64,000 nt of DNA from Bernardetia sp. MNP-M8. GTDB taxonomy: Bacteria > Bacteroidota > Bacteroidia > Cytophagales > Bernardetiaceae. Positions within the stretch are counted from its first letter, which is position 1, and every line of letters starts with the position of its first letter. The stretch spans positions 496,001 through 560,000 of the forward strand of contig NZ_CP147012.1 of NCBI RefSeq assembly GCF_037126285.1. The letters run 5' to 3'. The position numbers and the translations under genes are program-made. This document shows, piece by piece, positions 61,451-64,000 of the stretch. Under the pieces are notes generated by a model, which made no database searches, had not been told where the DNA came from, and saw only the letters and a list, made by a program, of their open reading frames with translations.

Positions 61451-61489
61451 TTATTTAGTGGTGTCACTTCGCTAAAATACCAACAAAAG
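61451..61489. repeat. GTTGGTGT-type hairpin repeat, diverged copy
   Basis: TTATTTAGTGGTGTCACTTCGCTAAAATACCAACAAAAG shares GGTGTC-CTTCGCTAAAA-ACCAACAA with the better copies, but the left arm has drifted. It sits between the transporter and proline dehydrogenase genes. Confidence 0.55.
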
Positions 61490-61622
61490 TTAGTGTTTTT
61501 TAGGAAATCAAAAATTAGTTTTCCTAGATAAATTTTGAATTTAAAAATTACATATCATAAAAAAATAATTTGACGATTTGCTAGTCTGTTTACTAGCAAT
61601 TCTTCACTGAGAACTGACCAAA

Positions 61623-62876
61623 ATGGATACACAACCTAACACAAACTTGTCTGATTTGTCTGCTTTAGAGATTATTCAGATGGCAAAACAGCACGTTTCT
61701 TTTGATGACACAGAAACAGCTTTTGCTACTCGTTCAGATTTTGATTTAAAAAAGATGAATCTTCTTTTTTGGACAATGAATAACCCTACACTTGTAGGGT
61801 CGGGAACGCCTCTCTTAAAATTGGCTTTCAAGATTAAAATGCCGTTTGTAAAACCTGTTGTAAAAAATACTCTTTTCGAACATTTTTGTGGTGGAGAAAC
61901 TATTGAAGACAGCGAACGAACCGTTATCCAGCTTTCTCAAGCAGGAATTGGGACAATTCTAGATTATTCAGTAGAAGGTGAAAAATCTGTAACAGGTTTT
62001 GAGAAAACAAAAAATGAAATTATCAGAACCATAGAAAGAGCAAAAGGAGACACAAATATTCCTTTTTGTGTTTTTAAAATTACAGGTATTGGACATTCCA
62101 AAATTTTGGAAAAAATACAAGCAAAAGAGCCTTTGAATAATGAAGAGCAAATCAATTGGGAAAATTTGAATAAACGACTCAACGAAATTTGTGAAACAGC
62201 TTATCAAAATAATGTTCGTCTTTTTATAGATGGAGAGGAAACTTGGTTTCAAGAAACTATAGACGATTTGACGTATCAAATGATGCAAAAATACAATAAG
62301 GAAGAAGCTCTCATTTATAATACCTATCAAATGTATACAGTTGATAGACTTGAAAAATTAAAAACAGCTTATCACAATGCAGTTGAGGGAAACTATTATG
62401 TAGGAGCAAAACTTGTTCGTGGTGCATATATGGAAAAAGAACGCAAACGAGCAGAAGAAAAAGGCTATCCAGATCCCATCCAACCCGATAAATTAAGTAC
62501 AGATAGAGATTTTGACGCAGGAATGGAATTTTGTGTAGAAAATAGAGATCGTATGGCTCTTTGTGCAGGAACACATAATGAACTGAGTTGTTATTCACTT
62601 GTTGTTTTGATGGATTCTCACAATATTAAAAAAAATGACCCTAGTTTTTACTTTGCACAACTTTATGGAATGAGTGATAATATGTCAAATAATTTGGCAG
62701 CAGCAGGATATAATGTAGCAAAATATGTTCCTTATGGTGCAGTAAAAGATGTTATGCCCTACTTAATGCGAAGAGCTGACGAAAATACAGCCATTGCAGG
62801 ACAAACCAGTAGAGAATATTTATTGATACAGAAAGAAATAGAACGAAGAAAACAAGTAAGACAAATCAAATCATAA
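61623..62876 (+). CDS. Proline dehydrogenase (monofunctional)
   Basis: The FAD enzyme oxidises proline to pyrroline-5-carboxylate, the first step of proline breakdown. The 417-aa protein shows the family barrel motifs: GIGTILDYSVEGEKSV near residue 110, VRLFIDGEETWFQ, LVRGAYMEKERKRAEEKGYPDPIQP, AGTHNELSCYSLVVLMDSH, and LAAAGYNVAKYVPYGAVKDVMPYLMRRADEN. It lacks the P5C dehydrogenase domain of bifunctional PutA. It is a single-gene unit ended by the terminator at 62888-62936. Confidence 0.95.
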   Translation: MDTQPNTNLSDLSALEIIQMAKQHVSFDDTETAFATRSDFDLKKMNLLFWTMNNPTLVGSGTPLLKLAFKIKMPFVKPVVKNTLFEHFCGGETIEDSERTVIQLSQAGIGTILDYSVEGEKSVTGFEKTKNEIIRTIERAKGDTNIPFCVFKITGIGHSKILEKIQAKEPLNNEEQINWENLNKRLNEICETAYQNNVRLFIDGEETWFQETIDDLTYQMMQKYNKEEALIYNTYQMYTVDRLEKLKTAYHNAVEGNYYVGAKLVRGAYMEKERKRAEEKGYPDPIQPDKLSTDRDFDAGMEFCVENRDRMALCAGTHNELSCYSLVVLMDSHNIKKNDPSFYFAQLYGMSDNMSNNLAAAGYNVAKYVPYGAVKDVMPYLMRRADENTAIAGQTSREYLLIQKEIERRKQVRQIKS

Positions 62877-62887
62877 AAATAGATTAC

Positions 62888-62936
62888 AACCCTGTTCAAT
62901 TCAGAGTTAATACTATTTTCAATTGAATAGGGTTTT
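62888..62936 (+). terminator. Terminator of the proline dehydrogenase gene
   Basis: AACCCTGTTCAATT (62888-62901) pairs with AATTGAATAGGGTT (62921-62934), with one G-T wobble, then more T's. The MITE at 62942-63198 is inserted a few bases downstream, and its target duplication includes the last stem bases and the T tract. Confidence 0.8.
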
Positions 62937-62941
62937 AACTT

Positions 62942-63198
62942 CTATCGTTTACCCACATGTTTTTTAAAAGCAAAAAATGTATTCATTCATTGCTTTTTCG
63001 TCGTATTCCCCATTGACAACGTCCATTTTCTTCGAAAATGCACGCTTGCCAAGGGAAAAACTTAATAGTGGTGTTTCATTTTGCCTTAGCAAGCGTCAGT
63101 TATCGAAGATAACAAGACGTTGATAATGGCGAACTGAAACAGAAATACAGCTCTTTTACCTATTTCAAGCACGTTTCAGACTTGTGGGTAAACGATAG
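62942..63198. mobile_element. 257-bp MITE with perfect 16-bp inverted ends and 11-bp target duplication
   Basis: CTATCGTTTACCCACA (62942-62957) and TGTGGGTAAACGATAG (63183-63198) are perfect inverted repeats. The element is flanked directly by the duplicated GGTTTTAACTT (62931-62941 and 63199-63209). The interior forms further partial pairing: CAACGTC/GACGTTG, GCACGCTTGC with GCAAGCGT, and TTTTCTTCGAAAA. No ORF is present, so it must have been moved by an enzyme encoded elsewhere. Confidence 0.85.
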
Positions 63199-63221
63199 GG
63201 TTTTAACTTGTCGTTTATTCA

Positions 63222-64000
63222 TCAATACAAAAGTACGTTTTCATTTTCTGTTTCCCACTTTCGTAGTTTTACACGGTCGTTATAAGGCAGATTTCTAACA
63301 AAAATATTGACTTTTTCATCAAACTGAACCAAACTATGAAGCAGTTGATTAATTTGTGTAACAGTATTTAGTGAAGTTGAAAAATCATAGATTTTATTTC
63401 CTTTCTTCACAACTTGTAAACTATACGAGCTACTAGAATAAATTAAATTAATTGCCAAAATAGACTTCAAAATAATCCTAACGTCTTTTTTTGTATCCTT
63501 GAATCGAATTGAAATATGTTTTGAATGAATTTCTATACTTTCAATTTCTTTTTTCTTTTTAGAGGGAGCAAATAGTTTTTTGTCTTTAAAAAACATGGAT
63601 TTTATTCCTATGGTCATAATTGCCACAAATGTAATTCCTATTGAAAGTGGTGCAACTCCTTTAATCATTGTCAGAAGAATCAAAACAGCAGAAATACAAA
63701 TTACCCAAATAGAAAAAGTGTTTTTTTGATAAAATGAACGCTCATCAACAACTACTGGCTGATTCATAAAATGATTATCTGTTTCATTTGAAAACTCATT
63801 CGTATAAGAACTAGAAATTTTGTCATTACATTGAATCACATACAAAGGAGGGCGAGTAACTCCACTAATTTCTAGCTTTTCACTTAAAGGAAATTTTCCT
63901 AATGTTTCGCTTTGATTGCAATGTGTCTTAGCTAAATAAAGCCACGTATCTTTTAAAAAAGCAGATTTACAAACAGCACAAAACACAATTTCATCGCCTT
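63222..64000 (-). CDS. Unknown membrane protein with N-terminal Cys-rich segment, 5' end cut
   Basis: The frame is open to the window edge on the minus strand, so the start lies beyond 64000. A GTG at 63986 is the first usable start inside, but the residues before it, GDEIV, continue into FCAVCKSAFLKDTWLYLAKTHC. That stretch has the C-x2-C and H-C spacing of a small zinc-binding (RING-like) segment and argues that the gene begins further upstream. Two membrane helices (about 95-135 from the GTG) are followed by a soluble tail with IESIEIHSKHISIRFKDTKKDVRIILKSILAINL. I recognise no family. It is convergent with the proline dehydrogenase gene across the MITE. Confidence 0.65.
   Translation of the reverse strand, partial: GDEIVFCAVCKSAFLKDTWLYLAKTHCNQSETLGKFPLSEKLEISGVTRPPLYVIQCNDKISSSYTNEFSNETDNHFMNQPVVVDERSFYQKNTFSIWVICISAVLILLTMIKGVAPLSIGITFVAIMTIGIKSMFFKDKKLFAPSKKKKEIESIEIHSKHISIRFKDTKKDVRIILKSILAINLIYSSSSYSLQVVKKGNKIYDFSTSLNTVTQINQLLHSLVQFDEKVNIFVRNLPYNDRVKLRKWETENENVLLY

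Noticed and set aside
1-64000. CRISPR array or tRNA/rRNA genes
   Set aside because: I saw no regularly spaced repeats with spacers, no CCA-ended cloverleaf, and no ribosomal RNA motif in the gaps I read. A short tRNA could still have been missed by eye.

Overview
The window is AT-rich bacterial DNA. Four traits point to the phylum Bacteroidota: upstream boxes of the TTG / TAnnTTTG type, a type IX secretion C-terminal signal peptidase (PorU-like), a secreted protein with a type IX C-terminal sorting domain, and several TonB-family proteins. The gene set (monofunctional proline dehydrogenase, kynureninase, M48 CAAX-type protease, RarA, many 'AQ'-ending signal peptides) would suit the order Cytophagales, for example a Bernardetia/Flexibacter-like marine organism. 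That genus-level guess is inference. Both ends cut genes: a Na+/H+ antiporter at base 1 and an unknown membrane protein with a Cys-rich N-terminal segment at base 64000.

Layout. 1-7.6 kb: antiporter tail, a probable structured non-coding RNA with its own promoter and terminator, leucyl aminopeptidase, RpiB, M48 protease, a 175-bp MITE with target duplication, and an enoyl-CoA hydratase. 7.7-9 kb: an IS630-like mini-element carrying only a helix-turn-helix ORF, a frameshifted WG-repeat gene and a palindromic repeat. 9-14 kb: PorU and a Vms1/VLRF1-like peptidyl-tRNA release factor homologue. 14-18.2 kb: a five-gene minus-strand operon running ruvB - Rpn-type nuclease - two unknowns - rarA. 18.6-25.5 kb: a universal stress protein, three TonB-family paralogues, Tgt, and membrane or secreted small proteins. 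25.6-30.7 kb: a Dna2-like nuclease-helicase followed by a long coiled-coil membrane protein, the most system-like accessory pair here. 30.8-41 kb: a T9SS cargo, a DUF2167 protein, a VWA protein, kynureninase, a Wza-like exporter, a GT2 glycosyltransferase and PEP carboxykinase. 41-52 kb: LytTR and AraC regulators, serine hydrolases, and a run of envelope proteins and lipoproteins. 52-60 kb: a duplicated CAP-like secreted protein, TyrS, a TIR-domain protein, two periplasmic PpiC/SurA-like proteins and a VWA protein. 60-64 kb: an AI-2E family transporter, proline dehydrogenase and a second MITE (257 bp, with target duplication).

Most genes are ordinary housekeeping or cell-envelope genes in short transcription units separated by clear hairpin terminators, many of them shared by convergent genes. 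The unusual content lies between genes. At least five families of short palindromic repeats are scattered through intergenic DNA: two-hairpin units, hairpins of the GTTGGTGT/ACACCAAC type, CCTCAACGACGG units beside terminators, and two MITEs with perfect or near-perfect inverted ends and exact target duplications. The strongest candidates for little-described biology are the structured RNA at about 0.84-1.06 kb, the Dna2-like plus coiled-coil membrane pair, the TIR-domain protein, the VLRF1-like protein, and the ruvB...rarA operon with an embedded Rpn nuclease.

All domain names come from reading motifs in the translations. No database search was run. Promoters, terminators and RNA folds were judged by eye.
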